NCBI GenBank assembly: GCA_910584185.1
Contig: CAJTYC010000001.1
Coordinates: 1-44,728 of the forward strand
Reading direction: 5' to 3'
From: an uncultured Muribaculaceae bacterium
Lineage (GTDB): Bacteria; Bacteroidota; Bacteroidia; Bacteroidales; Muribaculaceae
DNA: 44,728 nt
Below the pieces are notes generated by a model. It had not been told where the DNA came from and searched no databases. It was given only the letters and a program-made list of their open reading frames with translations. Of this stretch, positions 8,494 to 17,433 are shown piece after piece; position 1 is the stretch's first letter; each line of letters opens with the position of its first letter. The position numbers and the translations under genes were made by a program.

Positions 8494-10302
8494 ATGAAAA
8501 AGTTTTTATCATGCTTAATGCTTGCGCTTGGCATCAGCTCCATGTCCCAAGCAGATGAAGTTACGTTGAATTTTGCAGACTTCGGTCTTGACGATTCGGC
8601 CACACTGACCGACTACAAAATCAATGACAATCTCAGCATATCCTCTACCGGCAACTCCAGATGGGTTTCAAGCGGCCCGGACTTCCGCCTATTCGCAGGA
8701 GGTGGCTTCAATATTTCCGTAAAAGATGCCACACTCACCGGGGTTGCAATCACCTGCACATCCGGAAGAGGCTTCGCATCTTGGTCTACGGTTACAGTTG
8801 ACTCGGAAACTACCACTGACTTTACCGCCGACACATTTTCATGGACTGGAAGCGCATCTGAGAGCTGGGCAATAAGTGCAGCCGCAGCCAATATAAATGT
8901 ACGCACGCAATCAATCACCTTGACTTACACCCCCAAAGCTGTAGCAGAGACACTGACAGCGGAAGTGCTTTGCAAGGATATGAATGTAGGCGACAGCGAA
9001 TCATTACCGGCCACCGGCTATGACCTTAACGAGTATGTGAATGTAAACTTCCTGCAAGGCTCGCACAGCGCAACTCCCACTTACCGCCCGTCTGCCGAAG
9101 CATTCTATATATTCAATGGTCAGCAAGTTTGCGTTACTGCCAATAAGGGTGCAAAACTTGAAAAAATCGAAATATCTACAGCTGCAACCAACACATTCGG
9201 CTACAGCGGTTCGGTGATAGCCGATGACTTGGCGCAGACTTACGAAACCGACTACACATGGGTGCCATGTGAATGGCACGGTCAAGCCGAACAAGATGTT
9301 GTTTTCACCAACGGTGGCAAAACCGGCAACACCAGGGTGACAGGAATCAAGGTGACATATACGACTCCTGGTGAAGGCATCACAGTAGCCAAGCCGGAGA
9401 TTTCGCAATCTGATGACAACAACAGTATCACAATCACCTGCGAGACTAAGGGCGCGAAGATATATTACACGCTCGACGACTCCGAACCCTCCGACACTAC
9501 CGGCACTGAATATACAGAAGCCTTTGAAATTACCGGGCCATGCACTGTCAAGGCAATCGCAATATTGGATGGTGTGGCGAGTTCGGTTGCAAGCCTCGAG
9601 GCCTATCTGCGTATAGTAGAGAGCCTCAGTTCATTCCTCAGCAACGCTTCTCCCGAAGCTGCATTGATAGAGTGCCCGGTGACTGCAATAGAGACTGTAG
9701 GCTCTTATCTGATGGTCAAGGATGACAAGGGTTCATTCGCAATGGTCCGCAATATCAATCCTGACCTTACGGAATCGCTAAATGTGGAGAACGGCACTAC
9801 CTGGGCCAACATGACAGCTCAGTTTGACCCCTATGGCGACTATGGGTATATCCAGCCCACAGCATTAGGAGAGGTTTCAGAAGGAGAGCCGGTTGCCCCT
9901 AAAGAAGTTACTGTAACAACGTTTGAATGTGTGCCTTTCGAGTATGTCACGCTTAAGGGTGTCGCAATCGAAAAGGAGGGTTACAACTCGCTGCTTTTCA
10001 AGGATACCAATGGCGAGATACTCTACGGTATGAACCGATTTGTCGTTACGCTTCCCGACCTCACCATTACTGATGACAAGGTAAAGAGATATGATGTGAC
10101 AGGATTTGCCTCTAACGACGGTGAGGAGCTTTGGCCGGTAACATTCAAGGAAGACCCCAACGCCGGCATCGAATCAGCCGTTGCTGACCAAGAAACTGCA
10201 ATTTACTTCAATCTGCAAGGCATAAGGATTGCCAAGCCCGAGACAGAGGGAGTCTACATCGTGGTCAAAGGCAACAAGACCGAGAAGCACGCTACACGAT
10301 AA
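8494..10302 (+). CDS. Secreted protein with chitobiase-like C-terminal domain and type IX tail
   Basis: 602 residues with signal peptide MKKFLSCLMLALGISSMSQA. The first 280 residues form two repeated beta-rich segments ending in SITLTYTP and GIKVTYTTP, probably paralogous domains. Residues about 295-370 match a CHB_HEX_C-type domain (GAKIYYTLDDSEPSD, then PCTVKAIAI), a sandwich often found beside glycan-acting domains. Residues about 372-550 look like an OB-fold-like domain of Bacteroidales secreted proteins (SYLMVKDDKGSFAMVRN). The end (IYFNLQGIRIAKPETEGVYI) is a type IX sorting tail. No catalytic residues recognised. Follows the 5229 gene by 43 bp and is closed by a strong terminator at 10325-10370. 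Confidence 0.8.
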   Translation: MKKFLSCLMLALGISSMSQADEVTLNFADFGLDDSATLTDYKINDNLSISSTGNSRWVSSGPDFRLFAGGGFNISVKDATLTGVAITCTSGRGFASWSTVTVDSETTTDFTADTFSWTGSASESWAISAAAANINVRTQSITLTYTPKAVAETLTAEVLCKDMNVGDSESLPATGYDLNEYVNVNFLQGSHSATPTYRPSAEAFYIFNGQQVCVTANKGAKLEKIEISTAATNTFGYSGSVIADDLAQTYETDYTWVPCEWHGQAEQDVVFTNGGKTGNTRVTGIKVTYTTPGEGITVAKPEISQSDDNNSITITCETKGAKIYYTLDDSEPSDTTGTEYTEAFEITGPCTVKAIAILDGVASSVASLEAYLRIVESLSSFLSNASPEAALIECPVTAIETVGSYLMVKDDKGSFAMVRNINPDLTESLNVENGTTWANMTAQFDPYGDYGYIQPTALGEVSEGEPVAPKEVTVTTFECVPFEYVTLKGVAIEKEGYNSLLFKDTNGEILYGMNRFVVTLPDLTITDDKVKRYDVTGFASNDGEELWPVTFKEDPNAGIESAVADQETAIYFNLQGIRIAKPETEGVYIVVKGNKTEKHATR

Positions 10303-10324
10303 CTCATATTTATATAAATACACG

Positions 10325-10370
10325 GCATGGCCAACGTGATTGACAATCACGTTGGCCATGCTTTTTCTTT
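10325..10370 (+). terminator. Strong rho-independent terminator
   Basis: Perfect 17-bp arms (10325-10341 and 10345-10361) around a GAC loop, followed by TTTTTCTTT. Sits 22 bp after the stop of the 8494 gene. Confidence 0.9.
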
Positions 10371-10448
10371 ACTCTCCCTATCACACGGCAGTCTTCATTC
10401 AAAAGAATGAATTTCAAATGAACACACTCTCCCTTTATCTCACGAGAA

Positions 10449-10499
10449 AAAAATGATTAAACCATAATTCGGCAAGCGAATTATGGTTTAATCATTTTT
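10449..10499. terminator. Perfect 23-bp inverted repeat, possible bidirectional terminator
   Basis: Arms 10449-10471 and 10477-10499 are exactly complementary around loop GCAAG; the arm ends are A5 and T5, so a hairpin plus T-tract forms on either strand. It lies between the terminator above and the palindromic repeat at 10509, with no converging gene to serve. Confidence 0.7.
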
Positions 10500-10508
10500 C
10501 ATTGAATT

Positions 10509-10633
10509 GTCGTCGGCGGCGCCTCCTCCCCCCCAGTTCGCGATGCAGCTTAGTTTGACGCGCATATAACTTGGATATTCGTTCGCTGAAGTTGCATCGC
10601 GAACTGGGGGGGGGAGGAGGCGCCGACGACGAC
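10509..10633. repeat. Palindromic dispersed repeat, complete copy 3
   Basis: The left arm GTCGTCGGCGGCGCCTCCTC ... CCAGTTCGCGATGCA (10509-10545) is complementary to TGCATCGCGAACTGG ... GGAGGAGGCGCCGACGACGA (about 10592-10633). The loop of about 45 bp shares TTAGTTTGAC and CGTTCGC with copy 1. It ends 21 bp before the promoter of rel. The C7/G8 runs inside the arms make slippage likely. Confidence 0.85.
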
Positions 10634-10654
10634 TGGCAGTGGTGATGGTGGTGA

Positions 10655-10686
10655 TTTGTTTTTTTCGGCGATATTTTGTAACTTTG
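10655..10686 (+). promoter_or_regulatory. Promoter of the rel-pgpH operon
   Basis: TTTG (10655-10658), 20 bp, TAACTTTG (10679-10686): a textbook Bacteroidetes promoter. Transcription should start near 10693, which excludes an in-frame upstream start at 10656 and supports ATG 10725. Confidence 0.75.
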
Positions 10687-10724
10687 TTTTTATTGGGGAT
10701 TATGCGCCCCTGAAGCTATCTGCC

Positions 10725-12956
10725 ATGACGAAGTTCAATAAAATGACACCGGCCCAGGAGGAGGAGCTTATCGAGTCTGAGTTCCAGGCCCTGCTCAACG
10801 CCTACCTGACAAGCAACCACCGCAAGAAAGTGGAGATAATCGACCGCGCCTACCGATTTGCAAAGGCCGCCCACAAGGGGGCACGCCGGCGCAGCGGCGA
10901 GCCATATATACTCCACCCAATCGCCGTGGCCCGCATCATAATCTCCGAACTCGGCCTCGGCTCGACCTCAATATGCGCCGCTCTGCTCCACGATGTGGTG
11001 GAAGACACAGAATTTACCAAAGAGGACATAGAGGCCAACTTCGGTCCTAAAATTGCGGCCATAGTGGAAGGCCTCACCAAAATCTCAGGCGGCATACTCG
11101 GCAACAACGCCTCACTCCAGGCCCAGAACTTCCGCAAACTGCTCCTCTCCATGTCGACCGACATAAGGGTGGTGCTCATAAAGATGGCCGACCGCCTGCA
11201 CAACATGCGCACACTCGGCAGCATGCGCCCAGACAAGCAGTTCAAGATAGCCGGCGAGACCCTCTACGTGTACGCACCCCTCGCCCACCGCCTCGGACTC
11301 TTCAAGATAAAGACCGAACTCGAAGACCTGGCATTCCGCTACGAGCACCCCGCCAAATATGCCGAAATCATGGAGAAGGTGAACCGCAGCGAGGCATACC
11401 GCCAAGAGGTGGTCGACAAATTCGTGGCCCCGGTGCGCGAGAAACTCGATGCCGCCGGTTACAAGTATGAAATCAAAGCCCGCGTGAAAAGCGCATACTC
11501 CATCTTCAACAAGATGGAGACCAAGAAGATACCATTTGAAGAGGTATACGACATATATGCCGTGCGCGTAATATTCGAAAACGACGACGACTCCAAGGAG
11601 CGCGTGCGCTGCTGGGAGATATACACCTTCTTCTCCGACGGCCACAAAGTGCACCCTGACCGGCTGCGCGACTGGACCTCCGTGCCAAAGGCCAATGGCT
11701 ACCGCGCACTGCATCTCACCGCCATGGGTCCTGACGGCAAATGGATAGAGGTGCAGATACGCTCACGCAAGATGGACGAAATCGCCGAACTCGGCTACGC
11801 CGCCCACTGGAAATACAAGACCGGCGAGACCGACGAAGACTCCGAGCTCGACAAGTGGATGAACACCATAAAGGACATCCTCGCCAACCCCGAGCCCAAC
11901 GCCATGGACTTCCTCGACACCATTAAGCTGAACCTGTTCTCGTCGGAGATATACGTGTTCACGCCCAACGGCGACCTGCGCGTGCTCCCCACCGGCTCCA
12001 CCATACTCGACCTCGCATTTGACATCCACACCGAACTCGGCACCCACTGCATAGCCGGCAAGATAAACCACAAGCTCGTGCCCCTCAACTACCGGCTCGA
12101 ATCGGGCGACCAGGTGGAAATCATCACCAGCAAGCGGCAGTCGCCCAAACGCGAATGGCTCGACTGGTGCCACACCGCGAAAGCGAAAAACTGCCTGCGC
12201 AACCTGCTGCGCAAAGACCCAGCCTCAATGATAGCCCATGGGCGCGGGCTCTTCGAGGCATTCCTGGCACGCCAGAACATGGAGATCAGCGACGACATGA
12301 TGCAGCGCATACTGAAGAGCCACCGCCTCCAGACCCCCGAAGACCTCTATCTCATGCTCGCCTCCGACGAAATCAGCCTCTCTCCGGAGCAGCTCCGCAA
12401 CCTCGAGCGCAAGCGCACATCGATGATGAAACGCCTCTTCCGCAACCCCTTCGCCTCAAAAAAGGGAGACACGCAGAAGGCGGAATGCGCAGCCCACGCG
12501 CCCATAGACCGCAGCAGCATATTCGTGCTGCACCCCGACGACATACACCCCAACTACCGCCTCGACAAATGTTGCGCCCCGGTGCCCGGCGATGATGTGC
12601 TCGGCTTTGTCGACGACGACGAGCAGGTGGTGGTGCATAAAGTGAGCTGCCCCAAGGCCATGATGCTGAAGACAGGATACGGCACGCGCCTCGTGGCAAC
12701 ACGCTGGGGAAGCACCGCAGAGATGTTCATAGCTCGCATAAGCATAGAGGGCTTAGACCGCAAGGGCATGCTGCGCGACATCACAGACACCCTCACGCAG
12801 CTCAACATAGACATACGCAACCTCTCAATAGAGGCCAACAACGAGGTGTTCAGATGCAAGCTCACCGTGAAGATAGACACGACCGACACAATCGGCCAAA
12901 TCATAAACGCACTAAAGAATATCAAGGGCATAAAGTCCGCAAGCAGAATCTCATGA
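10725..12956 (+). CDS. rel: Bifunctional (p)ppGpp synthetase/hydrolase, RelA/SpoT family
   Basis: 743 residues from ATG 10725 (MTKFNKMTPAQ), chosen because the promoter lies over any earlier start. The HD hydrolase domain keeps the HDxxED motif (LLHDVVEDT, about 87-95). The synthetase domain has YDIYAVRVIF, then RLRDWTSVPKANGYRALHLT (about 313-332); RLRD is close to the RxKD signature of bifunctional enzymes rather than ExDD of synthetase-only RelA. A TGS domain (EIYVFTPNGDLRVLPTGST) starts near residue 408, and an ACT domain ends the protein (ISIEGLDRKGMLRDI). It makes and degrades the stringent-response alarmone in the cytoplasm. The TGA stop overlaps the ATG of pgpH. Confidence 0.95.
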   Translation: MTKFNKMTPAQEEELIESEFQALLNAYLTSNHRKKVEIIDRAYRFAKAAHKGARRRSGEPYILHPIAVARIIISELGLGSTSICAALLHDVVEDTEFTKEDIEANFGPKIAAIVEGLTKISGGILGNNASLQAQNFRKLLLSMSTDIRVVLIKMADRLHNMRTLGSMRPDKQFKIAGETLYVYAPLAHRLGLFKIKTELEDLAFRYEHPAKYAEIMEKVNRSEAYRQEVVDKFVAPVREKLDAAGYKYEIKARVKSAYSIFNKMETKKIPFEEVYDIYAVRVIFENDDDSKERVRCWEIYTFFSDGHKVHPDRLRDWTSVPKANGYRALHLTAMGPDGKWIEVQIRSRKMDEIAELGYAAHWKYKTGETDEDSELDKWMNTIKDILANPEPNAMDFLDTIKLNLFSSEIYVFTPNGDLRVLPTGSTILDLAFDIHTELGTHCIAGKINHKLVPLNYRLESGDQVEIITSKRQSPKREWLDWCHTAKAKNCLRNLLRKDPASMIAHGRGLFEAFLARQNMEISDDMMQRILKSHRLQTPEDLYLMLASDEISLSPEQLRNLERKRTSMMKRLFRNPFASKKGDTQKAECAAHAPIDRSSIFVLHPDDIHPNYRLDKCCAPVPGDDVLGFVDDDEQVVVHKVSCPKAMMLKTGYGTRLVATRWGSTAEMFIARISIEGLDRKGMLRDITDTLTQLNIDIRNLSIEANNEVFRCKLTVKIDTTDTIGQIINALKNIKGIKSASRIS

Positions 12957-15055
12957 AACACACCACCCGCAAGATAATCTCAAACATCGGCCTCACCGTA
13001 GCCGCCATTGTGGTCATATTGCTGCTTTTGCCGCACGACGACCGCCAGTCATACAACTATGAGCTGAACCAGCCATGGCGCTACCAGCTGCTCACCGCCG
13101 ACTTCGACATGCCGATACTCCGCGACTCGGCCTCCGCGCGACTCATGCGCGACAGCATCGACAAGGCGTTCGTGCCTTTCGTGCGCCGCGACAGCAAGAC
13201 AGCCGCCGATTATGTGAACCGACTGCGCACAGCAGCCTCCCACAAGGTGTCTGCCGGCCACGCCCAGCTCCTCGCCTCGCTCCTGGCCAAGGCATACGAC
13301 CGCGGCATACTCTCGACCAACCTCTACGCCACCGTCCAAGCCAAACCCCGCAAGGAGCTGCGTGTCACCACCCAGGAGAACGGCGCATACTCCGTGCAGT
13401 CAATCGATGCCTCGGAGATGCTCACGCCCCCCATGGCCTTCAAATATGTTGACTCACTATATCGCGCCTCCACTGCCCCGAAAGACCATGCACAGTTTAA
13501 CGACGAACTCGCCAAGATGCTCGGTGCCGCCATTACGCCCAACGTGGTGATCGACTCCGTGTCAGACACAAGGTTTCGCGAGCAGGAATACCTCACCGTC
13601 AACGGTGCCCTCGGAGTCATAAAAAAAGGACAGAGGATTGTAGACCGCGGCGAGATAGTGACCCCCCAGATATTCACCAACCTCAACACCTACATGGAGA
13701 TGGACGAGCAGAATTCAGCCGACGACAACGTCACCTCCTACTTTATGCTCGGCCAGATCCTGTATCTGCTGATTTGCTTCGGTGCGCTATATGTGTTTCT
13801 CGGCATATACAGGCCCCGCTTCCTCTCCAAGGTCAAGAACATGGTGTTTCTCATATCATTTATCACGGCGTTTGTGGTCTTCTCGATCCTGATGTTCGAG
13901 TACATGGGCAACGGCATATATTTCGTGCCATTCGCAGCCATACCGGTGGTGATAATGGTATTCTTCGACTCGCGCACAGCCATATTCTCGCTACTCGTCA
14001 CGATAATGATTGCCGCGCTTGTGGCCGTTTACCCTTACCAGTTCATCTTCATGGAGCTCGCCGCCGGACTCACGGCAGCCTTCTCTATCAACACGCTCGA
14101 GAAACGCTCCCAGCTGCTCCGCACCGCGCTCTTCACCTTCGTCGCATATGCAGTGACATTCGTGGTGATGCGGCTCATATCAGATGGCAACCTGCACGCC
14201 TTCGATTGGCACATAATCGGGGCATTTGCCATCAACTCCATAGTGCTGTCGTTTGCATATTTCCTCATACTGATTCTCGAGAAAGCATACGGTTTCACAT
14301 CGATGGTGACACTCGTGGAGCTCTCCGACATCAACAACCCGCTGCTGCGGCGGCTTGCCGAGGAGGCACCGGGCACATTCCAGCACTCCATGCAGGTCTC
14401 CACACTCGCAGCGGAAGCAGCCCGCGCCATAGGCGCCAACACGCAGCTCGTGCGCACCGGTGCCCTATATCATGACATAGGCAAGCTCGACGGACCCATA
14501 TTCTTCACCGAAAACCAGCATGGCGTCAACCCCCACACCGGTCTGAACCCCGTGACGAGTGCCCACAAGATCATATCGCACGTCACCTCCGGGCTCGCCA
14601 TAGCCCAGAAAGCCAAGCTCCCCGAGGTGATACGCAACTTCATATCCGAGCATCATGGCAAGTCCGTGACCCGCTTCTTCTACAACACCGCTGTCAACGA
14701 GGCTCCGGAGGGAGTGACCGTGGACCGCAAACAGTTCATGTATCCGGGTCCGAACCCACGCAGCCGCGAAACCGCCATACTCATGATGGCAGACTCAGTG
14801 GAAGCGGCCTCGCGCAGCCTCAAGGATTATAATGCCAAGGCCATTAACGACCTTGTGGACCGCATCATCGACAACCAAGCCAAGGAAGGACTCTTCAACG
14901 ACTCCCCCATATCGTTCAGAGACCTGCAGGAGATTAAGGAGACATTCAAGAAAAGGCTCTCCACCATATACCACTCACGAGTGGCATATCCTGAACTGCG
15001 CAAACCTGAGCATCCCGAATCGTCAGACAAGTCAGACAAGTCCGACAAGAAATAA
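12953..15055 (+). CDS. pgpH: Membrane HD-domain c-di-AMP phosphodiesterase, PgpH family
   Basis: 700 residues from ATG 12953, which overlaps the rel stop as ATGA. One N-terminal membrane helix (TVAAIVVILLLL), an extracytoplasmic domain (about 35-260), seven membrane helices (about 265-460) and a cytoplasmic HD domain with ALYHDIGKLDGP (about 503-514) and SEHHGKS follow: the 7TMR-HDED / 7TM / HD layout of PgpH. The family hydrolyses c-di-AMP to pApA. A longer in-frame reading starts inside rel and is less likely. Translational coupling to rel suggests joint control of two nucleotide signals. The C-terminus ends in a Ser-Asp-Lys repeat tail. Confidence 0.9.
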   Translation: MKHTTRKIISNIGLTVAAIVVILLLLPHDDRQSYNYELNQPWRYQLLTADFDMPILRDSASARLMRDSIDKAFVPFVRRDSKTAADYVNRLRTAASHKVSAGHAQLLASLLAKAYDRGILSTNLYATVQAKPRKELRVTTQENGAYSVQSIDASEMLTPPMAFKYVDSLYRASTAPKDHAQFNDELAKMLGAAITPNVVIDSVSDTRFREQEYLTVNGALGVIKKGQRIVDRGEIVTPQIFTNLNTYMEMDEQNSADDNVTSYFMLGQILYLLICFGALYVFLGIYRPRFLSKVKNMVFLISFITAFVVFSILMFEYMGNGIYFVPFAAIPVVIMVFFDSRTAIFSLLVTIMIAALVAVYPYQFIFMELAAGLTAAFSINTLEKRSQLLRTALFTFVAYAVTFVVMRLISDGNLHAFDWHIIGAFAINSIVLSFAYFLILILEKAYGFTSMVTLVELSDINNPLLRRLAEEAPGTFQHSMQVSTLAAEAARAIGANTQLVRTGALYHDIGKLDGPIFFTENQHGVNPHTGLNPVTSAHKIISHVTSGLAIAQKAKLPEVIRNFISEHHGKSVTRFFYNTAVNEAPEGVTVDRKQFMYPGPNPRSRETAILMMADSVEAASRSLKDYNAKAINDLVDRIIDNQAKEGLFNDSPISFRDLQEIKETFKKRLSTIYHSRVAYPELRKPEHPESSDKSDKSDKK

Positions 15056-15091
15056 AAAATATTTTTGCACTTTCAGGCGTTATATTTTTAT

Positions 15092-15634
15092 ATGAATGTC
15101 TTTCTTATAATATTAGCATGTCTGCTTTGGGCAGGCTCGATTTACTGCCTCTACGGTCGGCAGACCGCAGCGCCAGCCTTGTCGTATCTTGCTCTGGTGG
15201 CAATATCGTTTATGACCGGCGACGGATTTCCCCTCTTCCCAGTCAACAACACGATACTCGTGGGGTGGCTCTGCATCACACTGGTGGTGATGTTCACCAC
15301 CATACTCCAGTCCGAACCGATGAAGCGGCAGACCAAGGGAATGACATTCATGATCGTCGGAGCCGTGGTGGGTCTCACCGTGGGCTTGCTCTCCTTCACA
15401 TTCGCCACCTCGCTGGCGATGCGCTACTCGTGCATGGCCCTCGGTGTCATAGTAGGCACAGCCTTGGGCTTCCTGCTCTACGCACTCACCCCCGACGGAC
15501 GGCCACTTGAACCCGGCTCGCGAAATTTCTTCAATTACCTGCTCGCCAAGGGTTTCCCCACCGCAATCTCCATCATGATGCCGGGCCTGGTGCTTGTGAT
15601 GGCAATTGCCCTAAATAACGTCAATGCCTTATGA
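15092..15634 (+). CDS. Small integral membrane protein, unknown function
   Basis: 180 residues from ATG 15092 (MNVFLIILACLLWAGSIYCL); an earlier in-frame ATG at 15065 overlaps a TATTTTTG box and is unlikely. About five membrane helices are visible (LSYLALVAISFM, ILVGWLCITLVVMFTTIL, MTFMIVGAVVGLTVGLLSF, GVIVGTALGFLLYAL and a last one near the C-terminus). No catalytic motif. It overlaps the next gene by 4 bp (ATGA), so the two products are probably made together. Function not recognised. Confidence 0.75.
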   Translation: MNVFLIILACLLWAGSIYCLYGRQTAAPALSYLALVAISFMTGDGFPLFPVNNTILVGWLCITLVVMFTTILQSEPMKRQTKGMTFMIVGAVVGLTVGLLSFTFATSLAMRYSCMALGVIVGTALGFLLYALTPDGRPLEPGSRNFFNYLLAKGFPTAISIMMPGLVLVMAIALNNVNAL

Positions 15635-16746
15635 AACTCAGAAACCTAAGCATAATATCTCTTCTCATCGCACTGGTCTGCATGATTGCAGTGCCCGACT
15701 ATTCGTATGCACGCAGACGCAGCTCCAAGGCCAAGACAACCGCAACAACCTCCAAAAAAGGTTCGAAGAAGTCGAGTAAATCGAAATATAGAAAATCAAG
15801 GAAGTCAAAATCGAAGAAATCGACAAAGCGCAGACGCAGCTACGGCGGAGGGTCAGCATATGCCGGCAACACAGCCTCCGACCATGAGATAGAGCGTATC
15901 GCAGCGCAATATTCATCACGCCCTCTCCCCACACAATCATCAGCGGCATCTACGGCATCGGCAGCAACACGCGATATGGTGGCATCTTCGACCGGTAAAC
16001 GCAAAATCAAGGTTCAGAAGCCCGACCTCGAGCAGATCCGCACAGTTACGCTCGACCCCTCAAGCAAATTCTATTTCCCCAAACTCCGGAAAAAATATGA
16101 GGTCAACGACACCACGATGACCCCTGAAGAGTTTCGCTATTTCTACCTCGGCTACATGTTCCAGGAAGATTTCGACCCCTATCGCGTGTCGCCATACTCA
16201 GCCAAGACTGAAGCCTTGCGCAATAAACCTACTCACACCAAGGCCGAGATTGACACCATATCAAAATATGCCGAACTCGCATTGCAGGACAATCCCTTCG
16301 ACCTGCAGCAGATGTCATTCTTAGTGCACGTGTTCAAGGAGAGCAAGAAGTTCATTCGCGCCAAGATATGGGAATACCGACTGGAGAATCTTCTCGGGGC
16401 AATAAAGAGCACCGGCACCGGCGAGACCCAAGACGATGCATGGTATGTGATGTATCCGGTGCATGAATACGACATGGTGCAGCTGCTTGGCTATGAGCCT
16501 GTCGATGCAAAATTTATCGACGGCGGCTACGACTATCTCGAAGTGCAGCCTGACCCCTCTGACACTCGCAAACGCGACAAGTCGGCCAAGGGCTTCTACT
16601 TCAACGTGATGGTGCCGCAAGAGCAGTACGAACTCAAACACCCCGAGGAAGTGAGCATGACGCAAGGGGCCGACCTGGCACAACCCTCCGTATCAGTAAA
16701 GGAGGAACTCGAGGAGATAGACCCCGATGACCTCCCGGCCCAATAA
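15631..16746 (+). CDS. Exported DUF4919-like protein with Lys/Ser-rich linker
   Basis: 371 residues. A signal peptide (LSIISLLIALVCMIAVPDYS) is followed by a very basic low-complexity stretch (about 28-75, rich in RRSS, KSSKSK, KSKKSTKRRR). The C-terminal domain from about residue 165 (DFDPYRVSPYS, LALQDNPFDLQQMSFLVHVF, MYPVHEYDMVQLLGYEP) resembles the DUF4919 family of Bacteroidales, whose function is not known. The basic linker could bind nucleic acid, lipid A phosphates or another anionic envelope partner; that is speculation. Overlaps the membrane protein gene by 4 bp. Confidence 0.75.
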   Translation: MKLRNLSIISLLIALVCMIAVPDYSYARRRSSKAKTTATTSKKGSKKSSKSKYRKSRKSKSKKSTKRRRSYGGGSAYAGNTASDHEIERIAAQYSSRPLPTQSSAASTASAATRDMVASSTGKRKIKVQKPDLEQIRTVTLDPSSKFYFPKLRKKYEVNDTTMTPEEFRYFYLGYMFQEDFDPYRVSPYSAKTEALRNKPTHTKAEIDTISKYAELALQDNPFDLQQMSFLVHVFKESKKFIRAKIWEYRLENLLGAIKSTGTGETQDDAWYVMYPVHEYDMVQLLGYEPVDAKFIDGGYDYLEVQPDPSDTRKRDKSAKGFYFNVMVPQEQYELKHPEEVSMTQGADLAQPSVSVKEELEEIDPDDLPAQ

Positions 16747-16805
16747 GGGGTAGCCAAATAGACTAATTTAAAATTCAATTTAGTAACGATTAAAAACGCA
16801 CAAAT

Positions 16806-17423
16806 ATGGATATAGAAAAAAATTTGTCTGCTGAAATTAAAAATGTTACAGCAGGTTCTGATAAAGTAGCACCGGGCATGTATGTGGAATATGCCTACAA
16901 ATTATATAATGACGCCGACGGCAAACTCCTGTTTGAGACTCCCAAAGGGCAGCCCGATATGATGGTCTATGGCGTGTCGCAAGAGATAGTGCCGGGTCTG
17001 GTGGCCGCGATGGAAGGCCTTAAGGCCGGCGACCGTTTCGGCGTGACATTGCCACCGGCTGCGGCATTTGGCGATTATAACCCTCAGGATGTGCTCGACC
17101 TGGATATCTCTATATTCCAGCGCGACGGCAAGATTGCCGACGAGGTGAAACCGGGTGCCCTTATCCCGATGATGACAGCCGAAGGCTACCGGGTCATGGG
17201 CAAGGTGCTCGAGATTGGCAATGACAAGGTGAAGATGGATTTCAACCATCCGTTTGCAGGACTCACCGTCCGCTATGACGGCGAGGTGAAGAAGGTGCGC
17301 AAAGCCACCGAAGAGGAGCTCCACCCCACTCACGGCTGCTGCGGCGGAGGCTGCAAAGGCTCTTGCGGCGACGGTGGTTGCGGAGATGGCGGCTGCGGCG
17401 ACGGCTGCGGTTCCTGCGAATAA
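16806..17423 (+). CDS. slyD: SlyD-like FKBP peptidyl-prolyl isomerase with metal-binding tail
   Basis: 205 residues. Residues about 18-140 form an FKBP domain with the SlyD insert-in-flap layout (VAPGMYVEYAYKLYNDADGK, QEIVPGLVAAMEGLKAGDRF, then NHPFAGLTVRYDGEV). The tail HPTHGCCGGGCKGSCGDGGC and following is Cys/Gly-rich with ten cysteines, as in SlyD proteins that bind nickel and other metals. No signal peptide, so cytoplasmic. Role: proline isomerisation, chaperoning and probably metal storage or delivery. An unusual 20-residue N-terminal extension (MDIEKNLSAEIKNVTAGSDK) precedes the FKBP core. Converges on ribH with a 10-bp gap. Confidence 0.9.
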   Translation: MDIEKNLSAEIKNVTAGSDKVAPGMYVEYAYKLYNDADGKLLFETPKGQPDMMVYGVSQEIVPGLVAAMEGLKAGDRFGVTLPPAAAFGDYNPQDVLDLDISIFQRDGKIADEVKPGALIPMMTAEGYRVMGKVLEIGNDKVKMDFNHPFAGLTVRYDGEVKKVRKATEEELHPTHGCCGGGCKGSCGDGGCGDGGCGDGCGSCE

Positions 17424-17433
17424 ACCTTAAGCC

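Noticed and set aside
10656..10724. Longer N-terminus for Rel starting at 10656
   Set aside because: A canonical promoter (10655-10686) overlaps it, and the family aligns from MTKFNKM at 10725.
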